Shown piece after piece: positions 8,033 to 17,544 of a stretch of DNA of 64,000 nucleotides. Made by a program: the position numbers and the translations under genes. Every line of letters begins with the position of its first letter. The first letter of the stretch is position 1. The stretch is from Spirochaetia bacterium (GTDB lineage: Bacteria > Spirochaetota > Spirochaetia > CADAEX01). The stretch lies in contig JAFSOR010000008.1 in the NCBI GenBank assembly GCA_017446885.1, positions 62,001 through 126,000 on the forward strand, given 5' to 3'. The notes under the pieces are model-generated. The model searched no databases. It had not been told where the DNA came from and was given only the letters and a program-made list of their open reading frames with translations.

Positions 8033-9683
8033 AGAACTTATAGCTGAAGTGGAGGGCAAACTCGAAGTCGTTTATAGTCTCGTCCGACACATTGCCGAAG
8101 TTGTCTATGTTGACATAGTACATATCGCCGCCTACGCTGAAATGCTTGCTTAAGGCCTTGTCGGCATGGAGCCCAATATCAAGCTCCCGCTCCACAGTTC
8201 CTGTGGGGGTGGTCTTCTTGTCGGTATGGTAGGATGTTATCTCAGACAGCGAAGTATTCTTTTCTCCCAGATATTTAAGTGTTACATCGGCCTTGAGCTT
8301 CAGGTCAGAAGGAATGCGGTATTCACCGGCCAGGTAGGCGACTATGGCATCGGGACCGTAGCGGTATCCGGTAGCCTTATCCAGGTAGAGGTAGCCGTCG
8401 TCTAAATAGGACCAGTAGCGGCGCCGGGTGGTAAAGCGTGTAAGTGGATGCCACCTGTTGTACAGATACGGGTCTGTGTATGCTCCCTCAAGAGTAAGCT
8501 TTACAATGCCGTCGCCGGCCGGGAACAGATACCTGGTTCCAAGCATATATCCAAGGGCTGTGGGGCGTGCAGATTCGCTGTTCTCTATGCTCAGCTTCAT
8601 TTCGTCCATTGCAACCTGTGCGTAGAGGTCAAAGCCGCGGAATATGGCATAGTCTGCCTCCAAAGAGAAGATTACGTTGCTGTATTCAGGTGCGAACACG
8701 CTGTGGAAAATCGATACCGGGTTCATATTGCCGAACTCGGGGTACTTGTTTCCGAATATGATAGCCTCTGTCGCAGCCATTGTGAACTTGTCGGTTATGC
8801 GGGCCTCAAGCCTGTGTGCCATAAAGGCCTTGTACCGCTCGCGGAAATTCTCGTAATTGCCCTGCACCAGGCCGTCGCCCTTTTCCTTTTTGTCAAAATC
8901 CTTCTCTTCAGGGGTCAGGTAAGATTCAAGCCCGGCATAGACAAACGAGAATTTAAGCACCTTCCAGTAGGTGGTAAACTTTACAAAGTTGTACCAGTCG
9001 GCCCAGTCGGAAAGCACCATGTTGCCGGTCTCGCCGTTTCCCCAGCTAAGCTTGTCCCGGCCCAGCTGCACATTCCAGTTGTGGCCTCCCACCGACATAA
9101 ATGCCCGGTAAGGGATACTTGGATCTATATATTTGATGTTCTCGGGAGCGTTGGTGTAGTCGTAGTCGCTGTCGTAAAGTACATCGTGGGCTTCCCGAAT
9201 AGTAAGGTCGACATCTATGTACATGTGATCCCAGAGCCAGAACTCGAATGGGATATCGAATAGCGGAAGCCGCTCCTCGTAGCCGTGCACCCATTCCTTG
9301 CGGTCGTTGTCGGTCTTGAAAAAGGCTTCCAGGTTCACCTGTCCGCTTATCGAGACAAAAGCTTTTTCTTCCTTGCCGAACCAAAGCCGCTTGGAAAGCT
9401 TTTTCTGTATATTCTCGTACGCAAGCTTTGCAGGACCTGTAAACTTTTCGGGCTTAAGCTTGGAAAGAATATGGTCTATCTCGTCCTCGCTCCAGGGGCG
9501 GCCATAGGAAGGGGGCGCATAGCCGTTCATAAGATAAAGGGCGTCGATATCCTGATAAACCTCGCTGTCCAGCGGTATGATCCGCTGCCTGTTGTTGGTC
9601 TCTGCACTGCAAGGAAGGATGCAGAGAGCCAAGAATATCAGTAAGCCTGCCATTTTGCGCCAAGCGCCAAAATTCCTCTCCAT
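8031..9683 (-). CDS. Wzi-like capsule-assembly outer-membrane protein (first of pair)
   Basis: A 550-residue exported protein: signal peptide to about residue 27 (ILPCSAE), a helical periplasmic part with SEVYQDIDALYLMNGYAPPS, then many alternating strands ending in the outer-membrane signature FALHFSYKF with terminal Phe. The segment QLGRDKLSWGNGETGNMVLSD is the hallmark of the capsule-assembly Wzi family, whose Escherichia coli member is a barrel lectin that anchors capsule. The start is set by AAAGGAGAGG 5 nt upstream and lies 46 nt inside the end of the upstream paralogue, so translation is probably coupled. It ends the prfA-to-wzi operon. Binding partner unknown. Confidence 0.82.
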   Translation of the reverse strand: MERNFGAWRKMAGLLIFLALCILPCSAETNNRQRIIPLDSEVYQDIDALYLMNGYAPPSYGRPWSEDEIDHILSKLKPEKFTGPAKLAYENIQKKLSKRLWFGKEEKAFVSISGQVNLEAFFKTDNDRKEWVHGYEERLPLFDIPFEFWLWDHMYIDVDLTIREAHDVLYDSDYDYTNAPENIKYIDPSIPYRAFMSVGGHNWNVQLGRDKLSWGNGETGNMVLSDWADWYNFVKFTTYWKVLKFSFVYAGLESYLTPEEKDFDKKEKGDGLVQGNYENFRERYKAFMAHRLEARITDKFTMAATEAIIFGNKYPEFGNMNPVSIFHSVFAPEYSNVIFSLEADYAIFRGFDLYAQVAMDEMKLSIENSESARPTALGYMLGTRYLFPAGDGIVKLTLEGAYTDPYLYNRWHPLTRFTTRRRYWSYLDDGYLYLDKATGYRYGPDAIVAYLAGEYRIPSDLKLKADVTLKYLGEKNTSLSEITSYHTDKKTTPTGTVERELDIGLHADKALSKHFSVGGDMYYVNIDNFGNVSDETINDFEFALHFSYKF

Positions 9684-11308
9684 TTGTCCTCTCCTTTTAT
9701 GCTGTCTTTGTTCATGGTGTAATCTATTGTCAGCGACCCGAAGAACTTTAATCCATAGTATGGAATCCTGTATTCGCCGTGGAGCGTCCAGTCCAGGTTG
9801 CGCTCCTTTACAATGCCGCTTATGCCGTGATCCAGGAAGTTATAGTTGTCGTCCCAGTCGGTGTATGCTCCACCAATATCCCAGCCTATTCCATCATCAT
9901 GGGCATGGGTGTTGATGTTTCCGTAGCCGTGCTCGATGAACCAGAACGAAAGTCCGTATGCCAGGTTCGGTGTCTGGTTGTAGGTTACATCCACATATGC
10001 CATCTGTGAGTTCGGCGGCAGGAAGTAACCTAAGTTGGAGCCGTAATGGGCATAGCTGTTACGCTTGTCGCCCGAGAAAAGCTTGTGGGTGTACATCCAG
10101 TGCGAAAGATAAATGTATTCCATGGTCAGGTCGAACTTGGGCAGCGCATCATACAGTTTGTATCCGATGATTGTGGCACCGATGTTGTGGTAGTAGTTTA
10201 TGTTGGCAGCCTCGCCGAAATCCCAGTCGTCCAGGAAGAGCGAAAGGTATAGCTTAAGGCGCCAGAACCTGAAGGTCAGGTCGACACCGCCGAACTTGTT
10301 GTCCTTGTCGCCCCCCTCAACCTCGCTTATGTAGTAGAGCGAGAATGGGTTTATGTAGCCCAGGGCAAACCGCTGTGAATAAACCACAGCCTCGTAGACC
10401 GAGAACTTGAACCAGCTCCAGGGCTGGAACTCGAACCTGTGGGCCGATATCAGCTTGTCCTGATCCTCGGTGGCACCCCATGCCTCGTTGTCCCGCAGGA
10501 AGCCGGTCATCCAGCTGTAGTACATCTTTTTCCCGATAGGGATGTCGTAGAATATATAATCATAGGGTTTTGAAGTTTTTGAAAGCGAAAGGGAACCAAG
10601 TTCTCCAGGCCCCCAGTTTAAGGAATTGCGGCCCACCGAGATATGGGCAGGGCCAACATTCACCGACACTTGGCTAAGCTGGTCCATGCGGATAGAGAAC
10701 TCGGTGTCTCCCGGGCTGTGGATCGCATCGTGGTTAAAGCCTTTGTCGCCTGTATCCAGGTTGTAGGTGTACATGTTAAAGTCTGGGTAGTGGGGATAAT
10801 TGTACTGTCTGCATGGGAAGTCCTCCCAGGTGTCAAGCACTCCGTAGATATCGGATCTCAGCCCCAGATATACATTCTCGCCAAGAAAGAAATCGAACAT
10901 GAATTCGCTGCCCAGGCTTGCCGAGGTATCTTTCATTTTGGCCACATTTGTGTTTACACCTATATGAGGTGCCAGGTTGGCATCGATTCCGAATTTTCCG
11001 GCCTGATGATGGAACAGATTGAACTTGTCACCCTCGAGCCGGCTCATGTACTGCTCAAGCTCCTTTACTTCGCGCTCTGCAAACTTTTCGGGATGCTCCA
11101 TATAAAGAGCCCGCACCTCCTTAAGGTACTCCATGGCACGCTTTTCGGTATAAGGCTTGACATCGGGCACATAGTAGATCCAGCCCTTTGAATAGCATTT
11201 ATCAATAAAGGTGTAGATAGGGTCGTCGTACAAAAGGTTCCTGGTGGTCTGGGCTCCAAGAGGCAGCACCACAAGCACTGAAAGCAATATGAAAATCAGT
11301 TTTCTCAT
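9638..11308 (-). CDS. Wzi-like capsule-assembly outer-membrane protein (second of pair)
   Basis: A 556-residue exported barrel with a signal peptide (LVVLPLGAQ, residues 1-19), an N-terminal segment DPIYTFIDKCYSKGWI corresponding to the paralogue's DIDALYLMNGY region, and the Wzi signature SVGRNSLNWGPGELGSLSLS. It is clearly paralogous to the next gene downstream, though most loops differ. It overlaps glf by 4 nt upstream and its neighbour by 46 nt. Co-occurrence with UDP-galactopyranose mutase suggests that surface polysaccharide contains galactofuranose and is bound or exported by these barrels (inference). Confidence 0.8.
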   Translation of the reverse strand: MRKLIFILLSVLVVLPLGAQTTRNLLYDDPIYTFIDKCYSKGWIYYVPDVKPYTEKRAMEYLKEVRALYMEHPEKFAEREVKELEQYMSRLEGDKFNLFHHQAGKFGIDANLAPHIGVNTNVAKMKDTSASLGSEFMFDFFLGENVYLGLRSDIYGVLDTWEDFPCRQYNYPHYPDFNMYTYNLDTGDKGFNHDAIHSPGDTEFSIRMDQLSQVSVNVGPAHISVGRNSLNWGPGELGSLSLSKTSKPYDYIFYDIPIGKKMYYSWMTGFLRDNEAWGATEDQDKLISAHRFEFQPWSWFKFSVYEAVVYSQRFALGYINPFSLYYISEVEGGDKDNKFGGVDLTFRFWRLKLYLSLFLDDWDFGEAANINYYHNIGATIIGYKLYDALPKFDLTMEYIYLSHWMYTHKLFSGDKRNSYAHYGSNLGYFLPPNSQMAYVDVTYNQTPNLAYGLSFWFIEHGYGNINTHAHDDGIGWDIGGAYTDWDDNYNFLDHGISGIVKERNLDWTLHGEYRIPYYGLKFFGSLTIDYTMNKDSIKGEDKWRGILALGAKWQAY

Positions 11309-12429
11309 AAAATTCCTCTGATTTTATCCATGGCAGATTTAACCGCCTGGTCCATATTATAATATTTATATTCTGCAAGGCGTCCTGTAAAGATGAACCG
11401 GCCTGTCTTCTCAAGCTTTTCCACCTCTTCCATGTACTTGGTCCGTTTTTCCATATTCTCCTTGGTCATGACCACATAGTATGGGTGCCCCTCCTGCTTG
11501 GGGTATTCCATGCATATCACAGTCTTGTCCGACTTTTCGCCAGTCATGTGCTTGAACTCTGTTATTCTGGTAAAGTCGTAGTCGTTTGGATAGTTGACCA
11601 CAGGTGCTTCCTGATAGAACTCCTTGTCCACAGTCTTGAACTTTATATCCAGGGAACGGTACTCCAGGTTGCCGAACTTATACTCAAAGAACTGGTCCAG
11701 TGCCCCGGTGTAAACTGTAATTCCATTCTCTGCATCGAACAGCGATGAAAGGTTTTCTTTTATCTGGAAGTAGTCGCATCCTGTCATAAGGGTGATGTCC
11801 GGGTGATCCAGCATAGCCTGTGCCATCTTGGTGTAGCCCCCTATAGGAATGCCCTGGTATTTGTCTGAAAAGTAGCGGTTATCGCGGTTTGAGCGCACCG
11901 GAATACGGGCTGCAACTGCGGCCGAAAGCTCCTTGGGGTCACGTCCCCACTGTTTTATGGTGTAGTTCTTGAAGAAAAGCTCATAAAGCCGCTGCCCGAC
12001 CTGGCACACCACTGCATCCTGGAAGTTTTCGGCCGGTGTGTTGAAATCGGAATTCTTTACCTCCTGGTGCAGGAACTCCTGGACATCCTGTGTGGTTATG
12101 CTCTCGCCGAACACTGCGTTCAATGTATCCCTGTTGATGGGGAACGGCACTGTCATGCCGTGGACATAGCTGAGCACCCGGTGCTGGAACAGCCTGAACT
12201 GAGTAAAACGCGACAGGAAGTCCCACACCTCCTTGTAGATTGTGTGGAAGATATGGGGTCCATGGGTGTGGACAGTCACTCCAGCCTCCGAAAGGTAGTC
12301 GTGGCAGTTTCCTGCTATGTCCCGCCCTTTCTCTAAAACCAGAACTTTTTTACCAGATTCGGCCAGAAGCCGTGCTGCGGTGCATCCCGAAAGACCTGCA
12401 CCGATTACCAGACAATCATATTTCATCAT
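11305..12429 (-). CDS. glf: UDP-galactopyranose mutase
   Basis: A 374-residue flavoprotein that interconverts UDP-galactopyranose and UDP-galactofuranose. The FAD-binding motif VIGAGLSGCTAARLLAE lies at about residues 7-23, followed by VLVLEKGRDIAGNCHD, HTHGPHIFHT, PFPINRDTL and NYTIKQWGRDP, all family hallmarks. Length matches the family (about 370-390). It overlaps the relA/spoT gene by 14 nt at its start and the Wzi-like gene by 4 nt at its end, so it belongs to the same operon. Its presence implies galactofuranose in the cell-surface glycans; glycosyltransferases are not in this window. Confidence 0.95.
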   Translation of the reverse strand: MMKYDCLVIGAGLSGCTAARLLAESGKKVLVLEKGRDIAGNCHDYLSEAGVTVHTHGPHIFHTIYKEVWDFLSRFTQFRLFQHRVLSYVHGMTVPFPINRDTLNAVFGESITTQDVQEFLHQEVKNSDFNTPAENFQDAVVCQVGQRLYELFFKNYTIKQWGRDPKELSAAVAARIPVRSNRDNRYFSDKYQGIPIGGYTKMAQAMLDHPDITLMTGCDYFQIKENLSSLFDAENGITVYTGALDQFFEYKFGNLEYRSLDIKFKTVDKEFYQEAPVVNYPNDYDFTRITEFKHMTGEKSDKTVICMEYPKQEGHPYYVVMTKENMEKRTKYMEEVEKLEKTGRFIFTGRLAEYKYYNMDQAVKSAMDKIRGIL

Positions 12430-14455
12430 ATCCTCCTATGCTCAAGATGGAAGGGATGGTCCTGATGCTCTTTAAGGCTTTTTTCAGATCCTCCTTCCGG
12501 TCAATTTCTATTGTGACAAAACCCTCTATCCTGTCTTTTCCAGACTCCTGGATCTGTCCATCTATAATGTGGCCGCGGTACTTCTTTATAGCGTTCTCCA
12601 CCTCGGCGAACAGGTCCTGGGTGGGGCGTGCTGAAAGCTTATACCGCTTAACATACTTGGACGATACTGTGGCCCATTCCACATTCACAGTCCTAAGTTT
12701 TATATCGTTTATATTCTTTAAATTCGGGCAGTCTCTGCGGTGCACTATTATACCGCGCCCCACCGACACATAGCCTACAATGTCGTCGCCCACTGCCGGG
12801 TTGCAGCACCTGGCCATGGTTATCATCATATTCTTCTGTCCGCCCACCTTAAGGGTTACGCGGTCCTTGTCTATGACCTCACGGACCATGTTCTTTATGT
12901 CATCCGGCAGTGTCACAGTAGGAAGTTTTTTCTTTGGTGAGCCAGATTCCTTTGCAGAAGCAGGCTCATCTTTATCGGTGACTATTACATTGCGCCCTAT
13001 ATGCATGTGGTCGTTCTTGTTAAGCCACGCCCTTATGCGGGATCTTGCCCTTGCTGTGCGGACCTCCCGTAGCCAGTGCAGGTGTGGGTGTGCATTTGCG
13101 TTTGTTATTATCTCTATGACTTGGGAATTATGCAGTTCCTTGTCCAGGGGGATGATGTTGCCGTCGGCCTTGGCCGCCATGCAGTGGTTTCCGACCTCGG
13201 AGTGGATATGATATGCAAAGTCCAGGGCGGTGGAGCCTGTGGGCAGTTCTATAACCTCGCCTGCCGGTGTGAATACAAAGATGATGTCGCGCAGGATGTC
13301 CTCTTTAAGGTCGTCCAGGAAGCGTGAGTTATCAACATTGAAACGGTTCCAGTTCTTGAGCCTGTTGATAAGTGCTATCTCGCGCGGCTTGAAGTTGCCT
13401 GCAACCTTGCCCGACTTGTAGAGCCAGTGGGCAGCAATTCCATACTCTGCCGCAATGTGCATGGCATAAGTGCGTATCTGCACCTCCACAATCCGCCCCT
13501 CCTCGGCATATACTGCGGTGTGCAGGCTCTGGTAGCCGTTGGGCTTGGGTATGGATATGTAGTCCTTAAGCCGGTTCTCTATAGGTTTCCACATGCCGTG
13601 GATGACGCTGAGCATGGCATAGCATTCGTTTACGCTCTGGCAGTAGACCCGTATGCCGAAAATATCGAAAAGGCCGCTCGGCTCTACATCGTATTTGAGC
13701 ATCTTCTTATAAATGGAGTATATATGCTTTGCCCGCGCCTCGGTCTTGATTTCGATTCCCTCTTTGAACGCAGCCTCTTTTATAAGCTCCTGCTGCCTCT
13801 CAAGGTAACGGGTGACCCTGGATTTGCGGTATGCCACATAGTGCTTTATCTTCTGGTAGATGTCGGGCTTAAGGTACTTGAGTGAAAGGTCTTCAAGCTC
13901 GCCCCGTATCTCTGATATTCCAAGCTGTGCGGCGATAGGGGCGTAGATGTTCAGCGTCTCCTGTGCCATGATAACCTGCTTCTCGGGCTTTAAGAACTTG
14001 AGGGTGCGCATGTTGTGGAGCCTGTCTGCCAGCTTTATGAATATGACCCGTATGTCGTTGGCCATGGCGATTATGATCTTGCGGATAGTCTCCACAGTCT
14101 GTATCGATTTGGTCTGGGCCTTGATTATGTCTATCTTGGTTACACCGTCCACCAGAGTAGCGACAGTGGGACCGAACTGCTGTGATATAAAGTCCAGGGT
14201 TATCTCGGTGTCCTCCACTGTGTCGTGCAGCAGGGCGGCTATTATAGTCTCGCAGTCCAGGTTAAGGTCTATTAGGATGGATGCCACCTGGATGGGGTGG
14301 ATAAAGTAGGGTTCGCCGCTTGCCCGCTTCTGGTCAGCATGCCATATCTTGCCGAAGCCGGCTGCCCGCATTATCCGCTCTATGTCGGCCTCGCAGTAGT
14401 TGCCGTTTAGGAGTTTGGTCTTAAGAATGTCCAGGTCTTTCTCAATCCTTGCCAC
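12416..14455 (-). CDS. relA: RelA/SpoT bifunctional (p)ppGpp synthetase/hydrolase
   Basis: A 679-residue long RSH protein controlling the stringent-response alarmone. Domains in order: HD hydrolase (FIHPIQVA at 51-58 and HDTVEDT at 77-83, catalytic HD present; LADRLHNMRTL near 142), synthetase (IFGIRVYC, then NGYQSLHTAV and VQIRT), TGS (IFVFTPAGEVIELPTGSTALDFAY near 390-413), a zinc-finger-like region with MARCCNPAVGDDIVGYV, and a C-terminal ACT domain. Both active sites look intact, so hydrolase and synthetase activity are expected. It overlaps prmC by 14 nt and glf by 14 nt. Confidence 0.95.
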   Translation of the reverse strand: MARIEKDLDILKTKLLNGNYCEADIERIMRAAGFGKIWHADQKRASGEPYFIHPIQVASILIDLNLDCETIIAALLHDTVEDTEITLDFISQQFGPTVATLVDGVTKIDIIKAQTKSIQTVETIRKIIIAMANDIRVIFIKLADRLHNMRTLKFLKPEKQVIMAQETLNIYAPIAAQLGISEIRGELEDLSLKYLKPDIYQKIKHYVAYRKSRVTRYLERQQELIKEAAFKEGIEIKTEARAKHIYSIYKKMLKYDVEPSGLFDIFGIRVYCQSVNECYAMLSVIHGMWKPIENRLKDYISIPKPNGYQSLHTAVYAEEGRIVEVQIRTYAMHIAAEYGIAAHWLYKSGKVAGNFKPREIALINRLKNWNRFNVDNSRFLDDLKEDILRDIIFVFTPAGEVIELPTGSTALDFAYHIHSEVGNHCMAAKADGNIIPLDKELHNSQVIEIITNANAHPHLHWLREVRTARARSRIRAWLNKNDHMHIGRNVIVTDKDEPASAKESGSPKKKLPTVTLPDDIKNMVREVIDKDRVTLKVGGQKNMMITMARCCNPAVGDDIVGYVSVGRGIIVHRRDCPNLKNINDIKLRTVNVEWATVSSKYVKRYKLSARPTQDLFAEVENAIKKYRGHIIDGQIQESGKDRIEGFVTIEIDRKEDLKKALKSIRTIPSILSIGGYDEI

Positions 14456-15320
14456 TGTAGCATCCTGCTATGACCCGGTCCCTCCTGGCCAGGTCTTTTC
14501 TGATTATTATATCATTATATTTATATTTTTCAAATTCTAATTTTATGGCGCTCATCTGGGCCGGGTCTGCCTCGAAAAAAAGTCTGCCGCCAGGAAGCAG
14601 CCGACTTCTGGCGTCGGATACAATGCGCCGTATAAAGTCGAGGCCATCCTTGCCTCCGTCCAGGGCAAGCGGCGGCTCGGGCCAGGAGGCGCCTTTCATC
14701 TTGGACGTCTCGGAGCTGGTCAGGTAGGGCGGGTTTGAAACTATGACATCGAAAACGCCAGGGATATTATTTAAAAGGTCACTTTTATGGGTCACAATCT
14801 GACCCGATAACTGACCCGTTATTTGACCCGATAAATTTTGCCCCTGTAGGAGCGCCTTTTCGTTGCGCTTAAACACGGCCAGTGCATCCTCCGAGACATC
14901 GGCGGCCTCTACCAGGGCGCCGGGCACTGTGTGCTTTATGGCTATGGCTATACAGCCCGAGCCAGTACAAAGGTCCAGTACGCGGCTCCCCGGTTTTATA
15001 TAGCCCAGGGCAGTCTCCACCAGAATCTCGGTGTCGGCACGTGGTACCAGAACCCGGTTGTCCACATAAAAGTCCAATGCGTAGAACTCCTGGTGGTTAG
15101 TGATATATGCCACAGGCTCTCCGGCTTTACGCCGCATAACGCCACGCAAAAACTCATCGTAGCTCGCAGTTTCAAGTTCATCACTTAAAGAGGCCAGAAG
15201 ATGTTCCCTGCTCGCCCCCAGAACCGCTGCCAGTATGACAGTGGCATCCAGGTACGGTGTCTCGGGCCACCGCTCTTCTATCTGAGCTGTTCCAATTTTT
15301 ATTGCCTCTCTTATTGTCAT
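14442..15320 (-). CDS. prmC: Release-factor glutamine methyltransferase
   Basis: A 292-residue protein that methylates the Gln of the GGQ motif in release factors. Motifs: VPRADTEILVE (93-103), the AdoMet loop VLDLCTGSGCIAIAI (114-128) and the catalytic NPPY (196-199). It directly follows prfA, its substrate's gene, 20 nt downstream. Between the AdoMet-binding segment and NPPY there is an unusual SGQITGQLSGQI repeat (residues 164-175), encoded by a near-perfect repeat of TGACCCG units on the plus strand (14801-14835). The insertion precedes strand 4 and may be a harmless loop. Confidence 0.94.
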   Translation of the reverse strand: MTIREAIKIGTAQIEERWPETPYLDATVILAAVLGASREHLLASLSDELETASYDEFLRGVMRRKAGEPVAYITNHQEFYALDFYVDNRVLVPRADTEILVETALGYIKPGSRVLDLCTGSGCIAIAIKHTVPGALVEAADVSEDALAVFKRNEKALLQGQNLSGQITGQLSGQIVTHKSDLLNNIPGVFDVIVSNPPYLTSSETSKMKGASWPEPPLALDGGKDGLDFIRRIVSDARSRLLPGGRLFFEADPAQMSAIKLEFEKYKYNDIIIRKDLARRDRVIAGCYSGKD

Positions 15321-15340
15321 AGGGCTGCAGTATCCTGAGC

Positions 15341-16411
15341 TTACAGGGCGCTTTCCTTAAGAAGCTGTTCCCGGAACTCTATTTTCAGGGCATCTAAAAG
15401 CTCGTCAAGCTCGCCGTTTATAATCAGGTCCAGCTTGTAGAGCGTAAGGTTTATCCGGTGGTCTGTTAGGCGGTTCTGGGGAAAGTTGTAGGTACGTATC
15501 CGCTCGCTGCGGTCGCCGGAGCCCACCTGGCTTTTCCGGGCCTCGGACCTCTCTTTCTGCTTCTTGGCCTCTTCCATCTCGTATAATCTTGACCTGAGTA
15601 CACGCAGTGCCTTGGCCCGGTTCTTTATCTGGGACTTTTCGTCCTGGCATATAACCACAAGCCCGGTGGGGATATGGGTCATGCGCACGGCAGAGTCGGT
15701 GGTGTTTACGCACTGTCCGCCCGGTCCCGAAGAGCGGTACACATCTATCTTAAGATCCTCTGGATTAATCTGGATATCAGTCTCCTCTGCCTCGGGCAGA
15801 ACTGCCACAGTCACAGCCGATGTATGGATTCTGCCGCCCGACTCGGTCTCGGGTATGCGCTGCACACGGTGTACGCCGCTTTCAAACTTCATGTTCTCGT
15901 AGACATTCTTGCCAGAGACCGAGAAGACAATCTCCTTGAATCCCCCAAGGCCGCTCTCGTGCGATGACATTATCTCTATCTTCCACTTCTTAAGCTCTGA
16001 GTATTTGGAATACATTCGGAAAAGGTCTGCCGCAAACAGGGCAGCCTCGTCTCCGCCGGTGCCAGCCCTTATCTCCATGATTATGTTCTTAAGGTCGAGA
16101 GGGTCTTTGGGGATAAGCAGTGTACGGAGCTCCTTGGTCTGGTTTTCCTTCTGCTCCTCAAGCTCCTTTATCTCCTCTTTAGCCATCTCCTTAAGCTCGG
16201 GGTCGCTCTCGCTTGCAGCCATCTCCCGGGCCTCTTCCAGCTGAGAGACAGTCTTTTTATAAAGGGCATAGCTGTCCACAATCTCCTTGGCTGCGGCATG
16301 CTCTTTCATAAGCTCGCTGTACTTCTTCATGTCCTGCATCACTGCAGTGTCTGAAAGCTGAGCCTCCAGCTCTTTGAATCGTCTCTCTATGCTGTCAAGT
16401 TTGTCAAACAT
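15341..16411 (-). CDS. prfA: Peptide chain release factor 1
   Basis: A 356-residue class-I release factor. The stop-codon recognition region [18 protein letters not shown] is near 181-198 with the PET (P-x-T class, RF1-type) motif, and the GGQ motif sits in [15 protein letters not shown] (231-233). It is the first gene of a six-gene operon running through prmC, relA, glf and two Wzi-like genes. No Shine-Dalgarno sequence precedes the ATG; instead a -10 box TAATAT ends 6 nt before it, so the mRNA is probably leaderless. Confidence 0.97.
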   Translation of the reverse strand: MFDKLDSIERRFKELEAQLSDTAVMQDMKKYSELMKEHAAAKEIVDSYALYKKTVSQLEEAREMAASESDPELKEMAKEEIKELEEQKENQTKELRTLLIPKDPLDLKNIIMEIRAGTGGDEAALFAADLFRMYSKYSELKKWKIEIMSSHESGLGGFKEIVFSVSGKNVYENMKFESGVHRVQRIPETESGGRIHTSAVTVAVLPEAEETDIQINPEDLKIDVYRSSGPGGQCVNTTDSAVRMTHIPTGLVVICQDEKSQIKNRAKALRVLRSRLYEMEEAKKQKERSEARKSQVGSGDRSERIRTYNFPQNRLTDHRINLTLYKLDLIINGELDELLDALKIEFREQLLKESAL

Positions 16412-16417
16412 ATAATA

Positions 16418-16469
16418 ATATTATCAATAAATATATGTTCTTGCAATAATCAGCCGCAGTTGGTATCTT
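16418..16469. promoter_or_regulatory. Divergent leaderless promoters sharing one TTGCAA -35
   Basis: TTGCAA (16441-16446) is its own reverse complement. On the minus strand it is followed by 17 nt, TAATAT (16423-16418), 6 nt and the prfA ATG. On the plus strand it is followed by 17 nt, TATCTT (16464-16469), 6 nt and the aminopeptidase ATG at 16476. Neither gene has a ribosome site. Confidence 0.72.
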
Positions 16470-16475
16470 TTAAGT

Positions 16476-17543
16476 ATGGAAAATTCAGAAAAACTCAAAA
16501 AAAGTGCAGAAATTGCAGTTAAGGATATACTCAAGGCAAAGAAAGGGGAAAGAGCCCTTATAATCACAAACCCTGAAAGCGATGTGATGGGTATCTCACA
16601 GGTCCTCTACAGCGCTCTTGCCGATGCAGGTGCACTCCCTGTAATTGTAGTGCAGCCTGTCAAAACCCAGTTCGACTATGCAGAGCCTGCCGTTGTGGCA
16701 GCCATAAAGACAGAGCCCGAGATTATCCTATCCATAAGCAAGAATAAGCTTGGAAAGGACAAGGAGGCTATGGAGCATCCTTATATCCTGGATGGCAACA
16801 AAGTAAACAACACTTTCCACTACCTTATGGCTGCAAAAAAGAGCCGTTCCTTCTGGTCGCCCAGCATAACCGAGGATATGTTTATCCGCACCGTGCCTAT
16901 AGACTACGCAGAGCTTAAAGCCAACTGCACCCGTCTTAAAGAGCTTATGGACAAAGCTGTGCGCATGCAGATTACATCCCCTGGCGGCACTGATTTAAGC
17001 GTGGGTCTTAAGGGGCGGAAGACTTTCGAGGATGACGGCGATTTCTCGGCCCCGGGTGTAGGGGGCAATGTGCCAGCAGGCGAAGTATTTATCTCGCCGG
17101 AACTGGGAACATCGAACGGCACTATTGTGTTTGATGGCAGTATTTCGGTAAAGTCGGGCGACTTAGTGATATATCATCCAATAAAGGCCACTGTGGAAAA
17201 TGGTTTTGTCAAAGCGCTCAACACAGAAGAATCCCCAGATGCCGCCATCCTGGCCGAAACTATCGAGGAAGGGGCAAAGGCGCCCGACTCGGAGTATGCC
17301 AAGAACGCCAGGAATCTGGGAGAAATCGGCATAGGCTTAAACCCTGCGGCCCAGATAACAGGCAATATGCTTGAGGACGAGAAAGCATTCCACACCTGCC
17401 ACATAGCAATCGGGCACAACTACGACGAGGATGCCCCCGCGCTTATTCACCTGGACGGCCTTATCCGCAGGCCTACTATAGAGCTTTTCTTCGAGGATGG
17501 AAGCTCTAAAAATATCCTTAAGGACGGGAATTTAGAAGTCTGA
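16476..17543 (+). CDS. M29-type metallo-aminopeptidase
   Basis: A 355-residue cytosolic protein resembling the thermophilic M29 aminopeptidases. The C-terminal catalytic region has the expected ligands: GNVPAGEVFISP near 205-216 (Glu in GEV), NLGEIGIGLNPAAQITGNMLEDEKAF near 283-308 (Glu residues), HIAIGHN near 313-319 and HLDGLI near 328-333. These mirror the family's Glu-Glu-His-His-Asp dinuclear metal site. The ATG lies 6 nt after a TATCTT -10 box with no ribosome site. It is convergent with the next gene after only 1 nt. Family assignment is good; substrate preference unknown. Confidence 0.85.
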   Translation: MENSEKLKKSAEIAVKDILKAKKGERALIITNPESDVMGISQVLYSALADAGALPVIVVQPVKTQFDYAEPAVVAAIKTEPEIILSISKNKLGKDKEAMEHPYILDGNKVNNTFHYLMAAKKSRSFWSPSITEDMFIRTVPIDYAELKANCTRLKELMDKAVRMQITSPGGTDLSVGLKGRKTFEDDGDFSAPGVGGNVPAGEVFISPELGTSNGTIVFDGSISVKSGDLVIYHPIKATVENGFVKALNTEESPDAAILAETIEEGAKAPDSEYAKNARNLGEIGIGLNPAAQITGNMLEDEKAFHTCHIAIGHNYDEDAPALIHLDGLIRRPTIELFFEDGSSKNILKDGNLEV

Positions 17544-17544
17544 C

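Noticed and set aside
8448-9263. 271-codon plus-strand frame inside the first Wzi-like gene
   Set aside because: Antisense to a clear outer-membrane protein; no start signal or motif.
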